From NCBI GenBank assembly GCA_020883125.1, contig JAHREW010000036.1, forward strand, positions 1-64,000: DNA of 64,000 nt, in the 5' to 3' direction. Origin of the DNA: Microcoleus sp. CAWBG506. GTDB taxonomy: Bacteria > Cyanobacteriota > Cyanobacteriia > Cyanobacteriales > Microcoleaceae. Positions 35,622 to 44,796 of the stretch are shown here, one piece after another (position 1 is the stretch's first letter; each line of letters opens with the position of its first letter). The notes beneath the pieces were generated by a model, which worked only from the letters and a program-made list of their open reading frames with translations, did no database searches and had not been told where the DNA came from. A program made the translations under genes and the position numbers.

Positions 35622-36020
35622 AATATTTGAATACCCAACAGGTAAGTTTTAGGTGATAGGACTGATTGTTTGGCTTTTGTGGGTGGAATTTAAAAAACCT
35701 TATCTTTAATAATAAATATCTTTGTAAATAGCTACATCGCTCTACAGGTGTAACTTTGTTCTATGTCGTTAGACATAGTAAAAAAAATCATGGAGCCAGG
35801 ATGGGGATAATTTTGATATATTTGAAGTAATTGGTAATAGGTAATTGGTAATTGGTAATAGGTAATAGGTAATTGGTAATAGGTAATAGGTAATAGGTAA
35901 TAGGTAATGCCCTATACCCCATGCCCCATTACCCATTACCTAGTACCCACCTAACTGAGAAAGGCTATAGATTGTTTTCTCGCCTAAAATATCTGTAAAA
36001 CCCGCCCGGAATTATCTAAA
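35622..36020. other. Spacer with heptamer array
   Basis: About 400 bp. The left part should hold the promoter of the BON lipoprotein gene. The centre is the TAATAGG/TAATTGG array at 35826-35910, and 35910-35945 repeats CCCATGCCCCATTACCCATTACC, a complementary version of the same unit. Confidence 0.6.
35826..35910. repeat. STRR array of TAATAGG/TAATTGG heptamers
   Basis: Eleven or so head-to-tail 7-nt units alternating between TAATAGG and TAATTGG. It is typical of the short tandemly repeated repetitive sequences in filamentous cyanobacteria. The units are contiguous with no spacers, so it is not a CRISPR array. Confidence 0.85.
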
Positions 36021-36785
36021 CTATCTCGTGACGCATTGTCCGCCCACGACTACCCGACACTGATTTCGGCTATCATCAATCCGAGCCGAATCTAAATTCC
36101 TAGTGCGCGAGTTATAGTAATAATCTCCCTGGGGATAATCGCGAGTTGGTATGGCACAATAAGTCGTATCTCCATCATCAAACCTTACTCTCACCAGAGA
36201 ACGTCTCTGGTTACAATCCACAGCCCGCAAACCCAAATCATCTCGCAAAATCCGTTCTCCGTCGTACCTGTTGTTATTATCTCCGCGATTGTATCGCCCG
36301 TTATTGCTCCTGTTATCCCGCGAATCCCTAGCCCTTCTGTCACCCTGAATTCCCGAAACTTCTAACGTATAATTTCCGCCCCTTGTCGCATCTTTTGCTA
36401 ACACTAACAGTCGATAATCGCCACTACGGGGAATCTGATAATTAAAAGAAGTCTCTTGGGTAAAAGCTACTTGTTTGTTATTCCCATAAAACAGCACCAT
36501 CACAGGAGTAAAACCGCCACTTCTGTTAGTGTTTAAATAAACTTGGATATCATCGCCTTCGTTAGCAGTAAAAGTGTATTCTTGACCACGTAATTCTTCG
36601 GTTGGTGAGCCGGGTACCCACATATTTCGGAAGCGGTAGATGGTGGAGGTGCGACGAATTACTCCGTCGAGGCGATCGCCATTGCTGATTTGTTCAGCCC
36701 CAGCACCGGATGAAATTCCAGTGAGTGCTAATCCTGCAACTAGCACAGCGGCGGTAATATTTGTTAACAATTTGTGTGTTTTCAT
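36021..36785 (-). CDS. Secreted protein with PPC-like beta domain, function unknown
   Basis: 254 residues from the ATG at 36783-36785, preceded by GAGG at the right distance. The longer frame to 36851 lacks this and would spoil the signal peptide. The signal peptide is about 1-30 (NITAAVLVAGLALTGISSGAGA). Residues about 35-150 resemble a pre-peptidase C-terminal beta-sandwich: DGVIRRTSTIYRF, YTFTANEGDDIQVYL, GDYRLLVLAKD and GGNYTLEVSG. A disordered Arg/Asp/Asn-rich linker follows (155-185). A small Cys-containing C-terminal domain (190-254) has four Cys (AVDCNQ, TTYCAI, RNQCRV, GQCV) that could form two disulfides. It is probably periplasmic or exported. Confidence 0.72.
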   Translation of the reverse strand: MKTHKLLTNITAAVLVAGLALTGISSGAGAEQISNGDRLDGVIRRTSTIYRFRNMWVPGSPTEELRGQEYTFTANEGDDIQVYLNTNRSGGFTPVMVLFYGNNKQVAFTQETSFNYQIPRSGDYRLLVLAKDATRGGNYTLEVSGIQGDRRARDSRDNRSNNGRYNRGDNNNRYDGERILRDDLGLRAVDCNQRRSLVRVRFDDGDTTYCAIPTRDYPQGDYYYNSRTRNLDSARIDDSRNQCRVVVGGQCVTR

Positions 36786-37094
36786 ATTCACCTCTTTGGG
36801 AAAACTTTTAATTTTTTTTGCTGTGTTGATACCGAGTTTTGCACATATCATGTATGGCCAGTCTCAGTTAACTGAGATCAACGTGGGAAGGAAGTTAAAG
36901 CCGTCCTATAAGGACGGGGCTTTAAACCCATTTTTGGGGTAAGTAAGTCGGTAAAAGGCTACATTTTAAATATACTTTCGGCCATCCAGTTTCAACCTCA
37001 CCCAACAGGACTATTTAGCTACTGCAAAGTGCGATCGCTCAGAATTTAGCAGAAAGGTACTTAATTATTGTTCATCCTATCTAAACCGTAATTT
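36786..37094. other. Spacer with solo IS left end
   Basis: 309 bp holding the promoter side of the secreted protein gene and the solo IS left-end copy at 36895-36938. A HIP1 octamer lies at about 37031-37038. No gene was seen. Confidence 0.55.
36895..36938 (-). repeat. Solo IS200/IS605-type left end (copy 3), no transposase nearby
   Basis: It has the same GCCGTCC-TATA-GGACGG hairpin and CCC-plus-9-nt outer segment as the tnpB-linked copies, bordered by TTAC (minus strand, 36939-36942) at the target-tetranucleotide position. There is no tnpB, tnpA or right end within reach. It is either a decayed insertion or a minimal element moved in trans. Confidence 0.65.
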
Positions 37095-38003
37095 TTACCC
37101 GCAAATGAGCACTCCCGATTCAGCATCGAGACTTGCCATAATTCCCATTGGTAAAGCAGCGTTAACTCCGTCGTGTCCAAAGGGTAAATCCGAGACAATG
37201 GGAATATTTAAGTCACCCAGGCGATCGCGCAAAACTTCTTCTACACTAAAACTGGGAATCTGCGGGTCAATCTCGCAACGACTAAAACGTCCCAAAGCAA
37301 TCCCCTGCACCCCTGTAAAAGCCCCCGCCATCCGCCAAGTCGTCAACATTCGATCGATCCTGTAAGGAGCCTCTGAAACATCCTCAAATGCTAGAATCAC
37401 CCCGGTTAAATCCGGTTGATAGGGGGTTCCGAGCAAATGAGTAGCCACCGTCAGATTCGCGGGAAACAGCTTCCCCGTGGCTTTTAGACCCCCCCATCCC
37501 TTGCCAGACAAAGATGGTAACGGACGACCTTCTACATAGTCAAAAAGACGATCGACAGACCAATCAGGTTCCAGGCCCAAAGTAGTCAGCAGTGGCCCGT
37601 GAACGCCCCAAATGCCTAGTTGATCGTGATTCCAGAGCAAAGCCGTAATATCTGAAAAGCCAATCAGCCATTTCGGAGAATGGGAATCAGGAAATGGCGA
37701 TTGGGTATTTTTTGCCAATTTTCCTGTTTCCAAAAGTCTAGTGCTGCCGAAACCTCCGCGCACGCATAGAATACCGCGACAATCTGGGTCCTTGAGGGCA
37801 TCTGTGAGTTGTTGGAGTCTGTTTTCGTCAGAACCAGCCAAATAGCCCCAGCGACCGTCAAAGCCGGGACTTAATTCAACTCGATAGCCGCGGGATTTCC
37901 AAATTTCTACACCACGTTCAAAGTTAGTTAATTCTCGCAAAGTACCACTGGGGGAAATTACTTTCAATAAATCTCCTGGTTGCAGAAATTCTATGTTACT
38001 CAT
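37095..38003 (-). CDS. S66-family LD-carboxypeptidase
   Basis: A 302-residue serine peptidase of the LdcA/MccF family. The catalytic Ser 117 lies in LIGFSDITAL, Glu 207 in AFEDVSEAPYRIDR and His 277 in LPFGHDGVNAALP. These form the Ser-Glu-His triad of the family. The N-terminal PGDLLKVISPSG motif and CVRGGFGSTRLL are also typical. The likely role is removal of the terminal D-Ala from tetrapeptides in peptidoglycan recycling; resistance to microcin-like compounds is the alternative in the family. It starts 39 nt after proA on the same strand, so the two are probably cotranscribed. No signal peptide is present. Confidence 0.88.
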   Translation of the reverse strand: MSNIEFLQPGDLLKVISPSGTLRELTNFERGVEIWKSRGYRVELSPGFDGRWGYLAGSDENRLQQLTDALKDPDCRGILCVRGGFGSTRLLETGKLAKNTQSPFPDSHSPKWLIGFSDITALLWNHDQLGIWGVHGPLLTTLGLEPDWSVDRLFDYVEGRPLPSLSGKGWGGLKATGKLFPANLTVATHLLGTPYQPDLTGVILAFEDVSEAPYRIDRMLTTWRMAGAFTGVQGIALGRFSRCEIDPQIPSFSVEEVLRDRLGDLNIPIVSDLPFGHDGVNAALPMGIMASLDAESGVLICG

Positions 38004-38042
38004 TTGTGATTGGTTATTTTTGATTTTAATATTATTCAGGAT

Positions 38043-39323
38043 TTACAAATCCCGATGACTAAACTTCTGAGACTGATTTCCCACATAACTAGCCGCAATA
38101 TGGCCATCTCCCACCACTCGATACTTGTACGTCACCAATCCCTCTAAACCAACAGGCCCGCGAGGTGGCATTTGCTGGGTGCTAATCCCCACTTCTGCAC
38201 CAAAACCGTAGCGGAAACCATCAGCAAATCGAGTCGAACAATTGTGATAAACTCCCGCTGCATCTACTCCATCTAAAAAGGTTTCGGCGGCTTCGCTATC
38301 TTCGGTAACAATTACATCTGTGTGTCGGGAACCGTAGGTATTGATGTGATTAATTGCTGCTTCCACAGAATCTACTATTTTGATTGACAAAATTAAATCG
38401 CTATATTCTGTAGACCAATCAGTTTCTGTAGCTGCGGCAATATCCAAGATTTCACGAGTTTTTTCATCTCCCCGCAGTTCGACTTTTTTATCCTGCAAAG
38501 CGGAGGCTACTAGGGGCAAAAATTTGGGAGCGATCGCACTGTGAACCAACATAGTTTCAATGGCATTACAGGCTGCGGGATACTGAGTTTTGGCATCGAC
38601 TGCAATCGGGATTGCTTTGTTAAAGTCCGCGGCTTTGTCTGCATACAAATGACAAATTCCGTCAGCGTGTCCCAAGACAGGAATTCTGGTATTTTCCTGC
38701 ACGAACTGGACAAAAGAGTTGGAACCTCTGGGAATAATCAAATCTATATATTCATCCATTTTTAGCAATTCGATTGTTTCTTCCCGCGTGGTTAGTAACT
38801 GCACAACTTGGGGATTGACTACGGTTTCTGCTAAGGCTTGTTGAATAATTTTTGTCAGTATTTCGCAGGAACGGACTGCCTCTTTGCCACCTTTGAGAAT
38901 CACGCCATTTCCTGATTTGATTGCCAAGGATACTATCTGAATTAAAGCCTCTGGGCGCGCTTCAAAAATAATGCCTAAAACGCCCAAAGGACAGGTAACG
39001 CGCTTCATAATTAATCCTGTATCCAATTCCCGGTGAATTTGCACGACACCGATCGGGTCTGGCAGTTTGGCAACGTCGCGCACACCGGCGATCGCACTTT
39101 TCAACTTCACCTCATCCAACTTTAGGCGATCGTACAACGGTTTAGCAATGCCATCGGCTTGAGCGGCTTGGCGATCGGCCACATTTGCCGCCACAATGGA
39201 GGGCGCAGCAACTTCTAAAGCTTTAGCAATAGCTTCAATAGCTTGATTTTTGGCATCCGCGGACAAAACGGCTAACTTTCTAGCAGCTTGGCGGGTGGTT
39301 TGGGCAATTTGGGCGATCGACAT
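38043..39323 (-). CDS. proA: Gamma-glutamyl phosphate reductase (glutamate-5-semialdehyde dehydrogenase)
   Basis: A 426-residue enzyme reducing L-glutamyl-5-phosphate to glutamate semialdehyde in proline synthesis. It is an aldehyde-dehydrogenase fold with nucleophile Cys 252 in [12 protein letters not shown], nucleotide-binding [14 protein letters not shown] and [13 protein letters not shown]. The family C-terminal signature includes [22 protein letters not shown] and [14 protein letters not shown]. Length and motif order are standard. It is the first gene of a likely two-gene unit with the S66 peptidase. proB is not in the window. Confidence 0.95.
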   Translation of the reverse strand: MSIAQIAQTTRQAARKLAVLSADAKNQAIEAIAKALEVAAPSIVAANVADRQAAQADGIAKPLYDRLKLDEVKLKSAIAGVRDVAKLPDPIGVVQIHRELDTGLIMKRVTCPLGVLGIIFEARPEALIQIVSLAIKSGNGVILKGGKEAVRSCEILTKIIQQALAETVVNPQVVQLLTTREETIELLKMDEYIDLIIPRGSNSFVQFVQENTRIPVLGHADGICHLYADKAADFNKAIPIAVDAKTQYPAACNAIETMLVHSAIAPKFLPLVASALQDKKVELRGDEKTREILDIAAATETDWSTEYSDLILSIKIVDSVEAAINHINTYGSRHTDVIVTEDSEAAETFLDGVDAAGVYHNCSTRFADGFRYGFGAEVGISTQQMPPRGPVGLEGLVTYKYRVVGDGHIAASYVGNQSQKFSHRDL

Positions 39324-39497
39324 AACAGCAACTTGTCAAAAAATTATTATACTCAGTTTCTATTTTAACCAAACTAGAACAAATTCTATACTTTTGTTGA
39401 GAATCTGTACCACATTCCGAAGTTACAAGCTAAAACAGTGAAGTACATACCAAGCCTGACGGACATTCCTCTTTTAAAATAACCTTTGGAGATTATT

Positions 39498-40100
39498 ATG
39501 TCTTATCAATCCCGTTTACACAAGACAGGAAGATCTGCCAAAGCTGGCATTAAGCTGGTACAAAAAACGGGATGAAATCTCGTTTTAGCTTCCGGTGTCA
39601 CCATCACCCTGCTATTAGGTATGGTGTTAGCCTTATCCTTACTGGCAGTTTTCATTATCAATAGTCCCGATCCAGTAACCGGATTGGCGATCGCACTTCC
39701 GATTACCCTAATTTTCAACATCGTGGCTTTTTTCCTCTCACCTTGGTTAATGGACTTAACCCAAAACTGGCTTTACAATACTCGCTGGGTTTCCCTAGCA
39801 GAAATTGAAGACAAGAGTCCTGAAACAGCGAAAGTTATTCAGAAATTTTGTCAGCAAAAAAAAATAAATCAACCACGGTTAGGAATTATCGACGACCAAA
39901 ACCCCACTGCTTTTACCTACGGTTCCTTTCCCAACAGCGATCGCGATCGGTATTGCATCGCTATTTCTGTGATTCCTTTTCTGTTAGCACCCCGACTTAT
40001 GGAAACAGTCGAGGTGCTGGTATTTTGCTTTTTTAGTTTAGTTGCTCATGAATGGTTTTTCAAAAATTATATGAAAAATATAAGCACTCAAGAGGCATAG
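39498..40100 (+). pseudogene. Broken M48-family membrane metallopeptidase (in-frame stop, C-terminus lost)
   Basis: A good start with GGAG at 39488-39491 and ATG at 39498 (MSYQSRLHKTG) is interrupted by TGA at 39573-39575. The same frame then continues to 40100. It encodes two hydrophobic segments (GVTITLLLGMVLALSLLAVFII and LAIALPITLIFNIVAFFLSPWL) and the region preceding the active site of cyanobacterial HtpX-like peptidases (RLGIIDDQNPTAFTYGSFPNSDRDR). Where HExxH should occur it reads VAHEWFFKN and stops soon after, so the zinc site and the rest of the catalytic domain are missing. The 3' end overlaps the convergent acyltransferase gene by 63 nt. Stop codon plus truncation argue for decay. 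Confidence 0.75.
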
Positions 40101-41213
40101 TGGCAATCCTAATACTGACAGTAGGATCGAATTGACTAACGGTGTTCGGATTACATCTTTGAGAGCGAATTGAAGCAGGGCCATTGCTATCGTATGTACT
40201 AAGTACAGGCTATAAGAAAAAGACCCTAATTTAACTAACCATCGCGCTTCTAATATCTGCAAAATACCTGTAAAATTAGTTTTTAGTCCTTCAGACAAAA
40301 ACCGCGTGCAGGAAATAATTAACCCCGTAGCTACTACACCCAATAAAATATCGTCAAAAATGATGTTTACTTGGACTAGATCGAAGGCATTGGCAATGAC
40401 TAAGCTAATCCAAATTCCACCTAATAGGCTCGTCACTAAATCCCAAGGAAATCTTTCTTTCAAATTTACTAAGGATTGCTTTTTAGAAAATCCGATCGTG
40501 GCCCCAATCATTCCTAGTGTAAATAGGATTATGTACCACCAATGGGCGATGCGAAAACCAATTACAGCACCAAATATACTCGCCACAACTAAGACAGGTA
40601 TGATGCCAAAGCGCCGCCATACAGGTAGTAGTAAAAATGCAAACACGAAATAGATTTGCCATTCTAGTGCTACACTCCACATGGGGGGATTGATCAGGAA
40701 GACCCATTGACCCTTGAGGTTATGAAGCAGCAATAAGTGTGATAATATGCCATCTAGAGTGAAAGCAGGTTGTCCAGAATTCCAATGCCATCCTGTAGCA
40801 GACATTAAAGTTGCTGGTACTAGAGCTGACAATAGCAAGGAAAAGAAAAGGGCTGCGTAATAAGGAGGTAAAATTCTTCGCGCCCGTCGCTGGATATAAT
40901 TAACAACTCCACCTCGCAGTTTACCATCGCTAGATTTAGCAACAGGTAACATTAAACAATAGCCAGAAAGCACAATGAAGATGGCAACACTAGATGCTCC
41001 ATGAGACATGAAGACTTCTATTATTGAGTTCAACAAGTAAGGGAATTGTATTATTCCTGATTGGGTGTTAATGATATCAAGATAAATGTGAAACAAGACC
41101 ACGTAGAGAGCTGCCATCCCCCGCATTCCATCTAAATATTCAAGGCGAATTCTTGTTGATTTGGCGGGATTTAATGGCTCTGTGGAGGATTGAAATAATT
41201 CAAGGCTAGACAT
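40038..41213 (-). CDS. Membrane acyltransferase (acyltransferase 3/OafA-YrhL family)
   Basis: A 391-residue protein with about ten hydrophobic segments. The N-terminal motif LEYLDGMRGMAALYVVLFHIYLD carries the conserved Arg and catalytic-type His. RRARRILPPYYAAL (the conserved R/K-R-x-x-R-I-x-P-x-Y motif) follows, and the WSVALEWQIYF motif comes later. Such enzymes transfer acetyl or other acyl groups across the membrane to polysaccharides or antibiotics. It is 14 nt downstream of a hexapeptide-repeat acetyltransferase gene, so both probably modify the same cell-surface sugar. The 3' end runs into the remains of an M48 peptidase gene, suggesting that this pair arrived or rearranged there. Confidence 0.87.
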   Translation of the reverse strand: MSSLELFQSSTEPLNPAKSTRIRLEYLDGMRGMAALYVVLFHIYLDIINTQSGIIQFPYLLNSIIEVFMSHGASSVAIFIVLSGYCLMLPVAKSSDGKLRGGVVNYIQRRARRILPPYYAALFFSLLLSALVPATLMSATGWHWNSGQPAFTLDGILSHLLLLHNLKGQWVFLINPPMWSVALEWQIYFVFAFLLLPVWRRFGIIPVLVVASIFGAVIGFRIAHWWYIILFTLGMIGATIGFSKKQSLVNLKERFPWDLVTSLLGGIWISLVIANAFDLVQVNIIFDDILLGVVATGLIISCTRFLSEGLKTNFTGILQILEARWLVKLGSFSYSLYLVHTIAMALLQFALKDVIRTPLVNSILLSVLGLPLCLLSAYIFHIIFEKPFMSN

Positions 41214-41227
41214 GAAACTCCGTAATA

Positions 41228-41743
41228 TTATTCAGAGAAAGTGCGATCGCTATGGGAAGGGGGGTCGATTTTTTTGACAACTCTCGCAGGTATTCCCGCC
41301 ACAATACTATAAGGCTCTACGTCTTTATTCACTAGGGAACCAGCAGCTACTACTGAATGCTCTCCTATGATACAAGGACCAATCACCGTCACATTACTAG
41401 CCAGCCAAGCTCCTTCTTTGATGATGACGTCTCTACCAAAGCCTGGAACAGTGATTTGTCTTTCACGACCAAACTTGTTATAATCATGGGTTCCTGTTAA
41501 AACTGAAACATTAAGTCCAAAAAATACATATTCTCCTATTTTGATGTCACCGGAGATTGTATTAAAAGTAGCATTGTTAATCACCGCAGTTTCTGCTATT
41601 TGCAAACGGTCTTCATTCCCGTAAAGCAAGTATTTGAATAGAAAGCGGGTTTCCATATATCTGTCGATCGCCAAATTTCCTATTTTGGAAAATAACTTAT
41701 CGTAAATTTTAATTGCCAGCAGCTTAAGTTTTTTTTTGATCAT
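41228..41743 (-). CDS. Hexapeptide-repeat (left-handed beta-helix) acetyltransferase
   Basis: A 171-residue protein. The C-terminal two thirds have isoleucine-patterned hexapeptide repeats (IKIGEYVFFG, VIIKEGAWLASNVTVIGPCIIGEHSVVAAGSLV) ending in the family tail DVEPYSIVAGIPARVVKKI. The catalytic His is in GTHDYN, as in WbbJ/WcaF/maltose O-acetyltransferase relatives. The first 45 residues are basic and amphipathic. The substrate is likely a glycosyl group in exopolysaccharide or O-antigen. It forms a tight two-gene unit with the membrane acyltransferase. Confidence 0.87.
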   Translation of the reverse strand: MIKKKLKLLAIKIYDKLFSKIGNLAIDRYMETRFLFKYLLYGNEDRLQIAETAVINNATFNTISGDIKIGEYVFFGLNVSVLTGTHDYNKFGRERQITVPGFGRDVIIKEGAWLASNVTVIGPCIIGEHSVVAAGSLVNKDVEPYSIVAGIPARVVKKIDPPSHSDRTFSE

Positions 41744-42066
41744 TGCCCAACTCCTTGTTTACTATTAAATTTCTTCCAAAACAAATAGTTTTGGGCTGGA
41801 CTGATGCCAAACCAAAGCAAAATTTGGGGGAAGTCTCACCACATTTACGCTTCTTTCAAATTCTAGTTGAAAGTGGGGGAATAATCTCTAATTTATGATT
41901 ATTTCAAATTTGACTGTCATAGACCCACCTTTCTTGGAATTAACGAGCGTTAGTTATGGGCAATTCGTTACCAGGGATTGAGGATGGGAAATACGAGGCA
42001 TCTACCTGTCATCTCATCCCCAGAATGTCCAACTAGGGAATTTTACCAAAACATGACAACAGAGAG
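41744..42066. other. Spacer, promoter region of the acyltransferase pair
   Basis: 323 bp between the 3' end of sdhB and the acetyltransferase start. No gene, repeat family or clear hairpin was recognised. Confidence 0.45.
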
Positions 42067-43083
42067 TTAATCTGTTGATGTTTCTAAACTTTGAACTGAT
42101 TCAATCAAATCTCGGATGGTGTTAGTACCTTCTGAACTCTCAAAGGATAAGGGGAATTTGCCGCGAGCGATCATTCTTAAACCTAACGGACCTAGACTTA
42201 ATAAACCTTGGACATCGCGGAAGTAGTTTCCTACTACTTCGATGCCAAATTTACGCTCGTCTATCCAGCCACCTTCTTTGACTAGATTGATTAAGACTTT
42301 GCGGTGGCGAATCGATCGACTGGCTTGGTCATCTTTGCGATCGAGAATCTCTTGTTTAATCTTACCAATTTGATCCATCGGCGCAACTTCCATTGGGCAA
42401 ACCGAGTTGCAGTAATAACAACGGGTACATCCCCAAACGCCTTCTGTGCCTTGGTTATATTTTTCCAGGCGCTTTTCTGTATCGCTATCGCGGGAGTCGG
42501 CGATGGTGCGATAAGCTTTGGCTAGGGCGTGGGGTCCGACAAATTCTGGGTTGACTTCGCGGGCGTTGCACTCAGAATAGCACGCGCCGCAGAGGATGCA
42601 ATTGCCTGTTTGGTCGAGTTTCGATCGCTCTTCTGGTGTTTGCAGAAATTCCCGTTCGGGCACTGCTCGCCCCGAAGTGCTGACATAGGGGTCAACGGCT
42701 TCCAGGTTGTCCCAAAAACTGGTCATATCTACGACCAAATCTTTGATTACGGGCATATTCCCCATGGGGGCGATCGTAATTTCTGGGATGAAATCGGTTG
42801 GTTTTTCTGCCGAACTGAAATTAGCTATTTTGTCAAGTCTTGCGAGTTCGCTGCCAACATTTTCTTTGCAAGCTAATGCCGATCGACCATTAATCCGCAT
42901 GGAACAACTACCACAAATTGTGTTACGGCAATTTTTGCGGTAGGCTAAGCTGCCATCATGTTCCCACTTAATGCTATTGAGGCAGTCGAGGATAGTATTG
43001 CTCTCTTCTACCTCTAGGGTGTAAGTATGAACGCGGGGAGGCTCGTTTTGATTTTGGCGAACTACATTAAAACGGACTTGCAT
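42067..43083 (-). CDS. sdhB: Succinate dehydrogenase/fumarate reductase iron-sulfur subunit
   Basis: A 338-residue iron-sulfur protein, longer than the approximately 240 residues usual in proteobacteria but typical of cyanobacterial forms. The [2Fe-2S] ligands are Cys 52, 57, 60 and 72 (CRNTICGSC...C). A 4Fe-type cluster is bound by Cys 162, 165, 168 and 172 (CILCGACYSEC). The third set is Cys 219, 222, 225 and 229 (CTRCYYCNSVCP). The third set has a full four Cys including the position that is often non-Cys in [3Fe-4S] forms. It passes electrons from SdhA to the plastoquinone pool in thylakoid respiration. sdhA is not adjacent, as is common in cyanobacteria. Confidence 0.9.
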   Translation of the reverse strand: MQVRFNVVRQNQNEPPRVHTYTLEVEESNTILDCLNSIKWEHDGSLAYRKNCRNTICGSCSMRINGRSALACKENVGSELARLDKIANFSSAEKPTDFIPEITIAPMGNMPVIKDLVVDMTSFWDNLEAVDPYVSTSGRAVPEREFLQTPEERSKLDQTGNCILCGACYSECNAREVNPEFVGPHALAKAYRTIADSRDSDTEKRLEKYNQGTEGVWGCTRCYYCNSVCPMEVAPMDQIGKIKQEILDRKDDQASRSIRHRKVLINLVKEGGWIDERKFGIEVVGNYFRDVQGLLSLGPLGLRMIARGKFPLSFESSEGTNTIRDLIESVQSLETSTD

Positions 43084-43402
43084 AGTTTCGGCTAGGAAGT
43101 TTTCGTATATTTTAAGCTGAAAATTTTGGTTATTTAAAAAGCTATTAATTATTTAATATCTAAGTATTTATCAAAAACCGCCGTAAATTCCGCACAGCCT
43201 TGGTCAATTTCTGGGGGTTTTTTAGGCGATCTCACTGATTTTAACAGAGAGAGCGATCGGCTAATATGGGAACTTGGTTGAGCTTGCAATGTTGGTGCGT
43301 CCGCGGCCCTAGACACTTAGAAAAACCTACCATCCTGACCACAAGGCACTGGATTCATCTGTAGGTTCAATCTCAAATCTAAAATCTAAAATCTAAAATT
43401 CG
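43084..43402. other. Divergent spacer with AAAATCT heptamers abutting the radC start
   Basis: 319 bp between divergent sdhB and radC. Four AAAATCT-type units at 43373-43400 end 2 nt before the radC ATG. No Shine-Dalgarno motif is visible there. Confidence 0.55.
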
Positions 43403-44134
43403 ATGACTTACAGCTTGAGAATTGTCGATTTGCCAACAAGTGAACGGCCGCGCGAGCGCTTGATGGCTAGTGGCCCAAAAAGTTTGGCGACTGCGGAACT
43501 GATTGCGATTCTGCTTGGTACTGGGCAGGGAAAGGGCAAGCTTTCGGCTGTGGGGTTGGGACAATATATTTTAAATCAGTTGAGCCAGCACCAACGGGAT
43601 CCTCTGGCTGTGCTGCGGGATATTAGCGTGCAGGAGTTGACCCAGATTCACGGGATTGGTCCTGCTAAGGCAACGGGGATTTTGGCTGCGGTAGAATTGG
43701 GTAAACGGGTGTTTCAGTCGCGGCCACCGGATTTGGCAATTGTTGACTCTCCCCAATCGGCTGCGGATGCTCTGAGTCAGGATTTGATGTGGCAGTCTCA
43801 GGAACGTTTTGCTGTGGTGTTGCTGGATGTAAAAAATCGGCTGTTGGGAACTCAGGTAATTACCATCGGCACTGCGACGGAGACTTTGGCTCACCCTAGG
43901 GATATTTTTCGGGAGGTCATCCGTCAAGGGGCCACCAGAGCGATTATTTCCCACAATCATCCGTCGGGAAATCTGGAACCGAGCCCGGAGGATATTGCTT
44001 TGACACGGCAGTTGCTGGCTGGAGCCCAGTTTTTGTGTATTCCCTTGTTAGATCACTTGATTTTGGGAAATGGCGATTTTCGGAGCTTACGACAGACCAC
44101 TACTCTTTGGGACGAGTATCCCCAGGGAGATTGA
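43403..44134 (+). CDS. radC: RadC-family JAB/MPN-domain protein
   Basis: A 243-residue protein. It has an N-terminal RPRERL segment, a helix-hairpin-helix (about 82-98, [19 protein letters not shown]) and a C-terminal JAMM metalloprotease-like domain. The motif [15 protein letters not shown] (His 184, His 186, Asp 197) fits a zinc site with upstream Glu (171 or nearby, FREVIRQG). The family is traditionally called DNA repair protein RadC, though the repair role in E. coli has been questioned and its biochemical function remains open. The start is immediately preceded by a heptamer repeat array. Confidence 0.9.
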   Translation: MTYSLRIVDLPTSERPRERLMASGPKSLATAELIAILLGTGQGKGKLSAVGLGQYILNQLSQHQRDPLAVLRDISVQELTQIHGIGPAKATGILAAVELGKRVFQSRPPDLAIVDSPQSAADALSQDLMWQSQERFAVVLLDVKNRLLGTQVITIGTATETLAHPRDIFREVIRQGATRAIISHNHPSGNLEPSPEDIALTRQLLAGAQFLCIPLLDHLILGNGDFRSLRQTTTLWDEYPQGD

Positions 44135-44451
44135 CATTTTCTACTTAACTAACTACATAACTATCATTAGTTATTTGTATCTTTGGGTGATTCAATGGCT
44201 GAATCACCGATTACAGAAGGCAAATTTTGTGGCTTGAGCGCTCTGTGGCAGAGTGTTTGGTCTGAATGTCGCTACTGATACTCCGTGGAGAACACAACTG
44301 GGTTAATCTAGTAATGGTGGGCTGAAGAGATCGCTAATTTGATTTTTTTCTAGCATACTGAACGTATACTGTACCAGCACCTAGGGACCCAATCATTAAG
44401 AAATTATGAAATTGGGTATAAAATAAACGGCGTGGTGATAGGAGAAAAACT
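44135..44451. other. Spacer with hairpin and a solo MITE end
   Basis: 317 bp. A 9-bp stem (GGTGATTCA at 44187-44195 with TGAATCACC at 44201-44209) lies 52 nt past radC and may act as a weak terminator. At about 44401-44416 ATGAAATTGGGTATAA resembles one end of the 105-bp inverted-repeat element at 26707-26811. The rest probably holds the promoter of the next gene. Confidence 0.45.
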
Positions 44452-44796
44452 GTGTTTCTGAGACTTGCAGAACAACACCGTAAATTCGTCCAAGATTTGG
44501 TAATGAACCTCCAAGCTTTAGCGATCGTGCTAGAGCATCGGGGTTATCTGGCATCCTGCTACACTTGCGGGGGTCAGATGAACAGTGCCTCATTTATGGT
44601 CAGTTTGACGGATAATCATCTGATTCGATTTTTAGTGTCAGATTATGGTATCACTTGGACTGAGATGCGGGACGATCGGGAACTGATGAAACTAGAAGGT
44701 GCAGAAGCGATTAGTCAGTTACAAGAACTGGCAAATCTCGTGAAGTACCAGATCCAACCTTCGGAAGCTACTTTGGCTACGGCCCAACGAGTCTAG
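44452..44796 (+). CDS. DUF1815-type cyanobacterial protein
   Basis: A 114-residue protein starting with GTG at 44452 (MFLRLAEQHRKFVQDLVMNL). An AGGAGA at 44440-44445 is a suitable Shine-Dalgarno sequence for this start. It contains CYTCGGQMNSASFMV, with two Cys spaced CxxC, and the well-kept block RFLVSDYGITWTEMRDDRELMKLEGAEA. From memory this is the DUF1815 family, confined to cyanobacteria and of unknown function. The CxxC might be redox-active or bind metal, but only one pair exists. It is a single gene with a long non-coding region after it. Confidence 0.8.
   Translation: MFLRLAEQHRKFVQDLVMNLQALAIVLEHRGYLASCYTCGGQMNSASFMVSLTDNHLIRFLVSDYGITWTEMRDDRELMKLEGAEAISQLQELANLVKYQIQPSEATLATAQRV

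Noticed and set aside
35826-35910. Possible CRISPR array
   Set aside because: The repeats are 7 nt long and contiguous, with no spacers or cas genes. They are STRR heptamers.
36895-36938. Hairpin taken as a transcription terminator
   Set aside because: The same hairpin with the same flanks marks the left ends of two tnpB elements, so it is an IS end.
39573-39575. TGA as selenocysteine or programmed read-through in the M48-like gene
   Set aside because: No SECIS-like hairpin or other recoding signal was seen, and the active site is lost downstream, so decay is the simpler reading.
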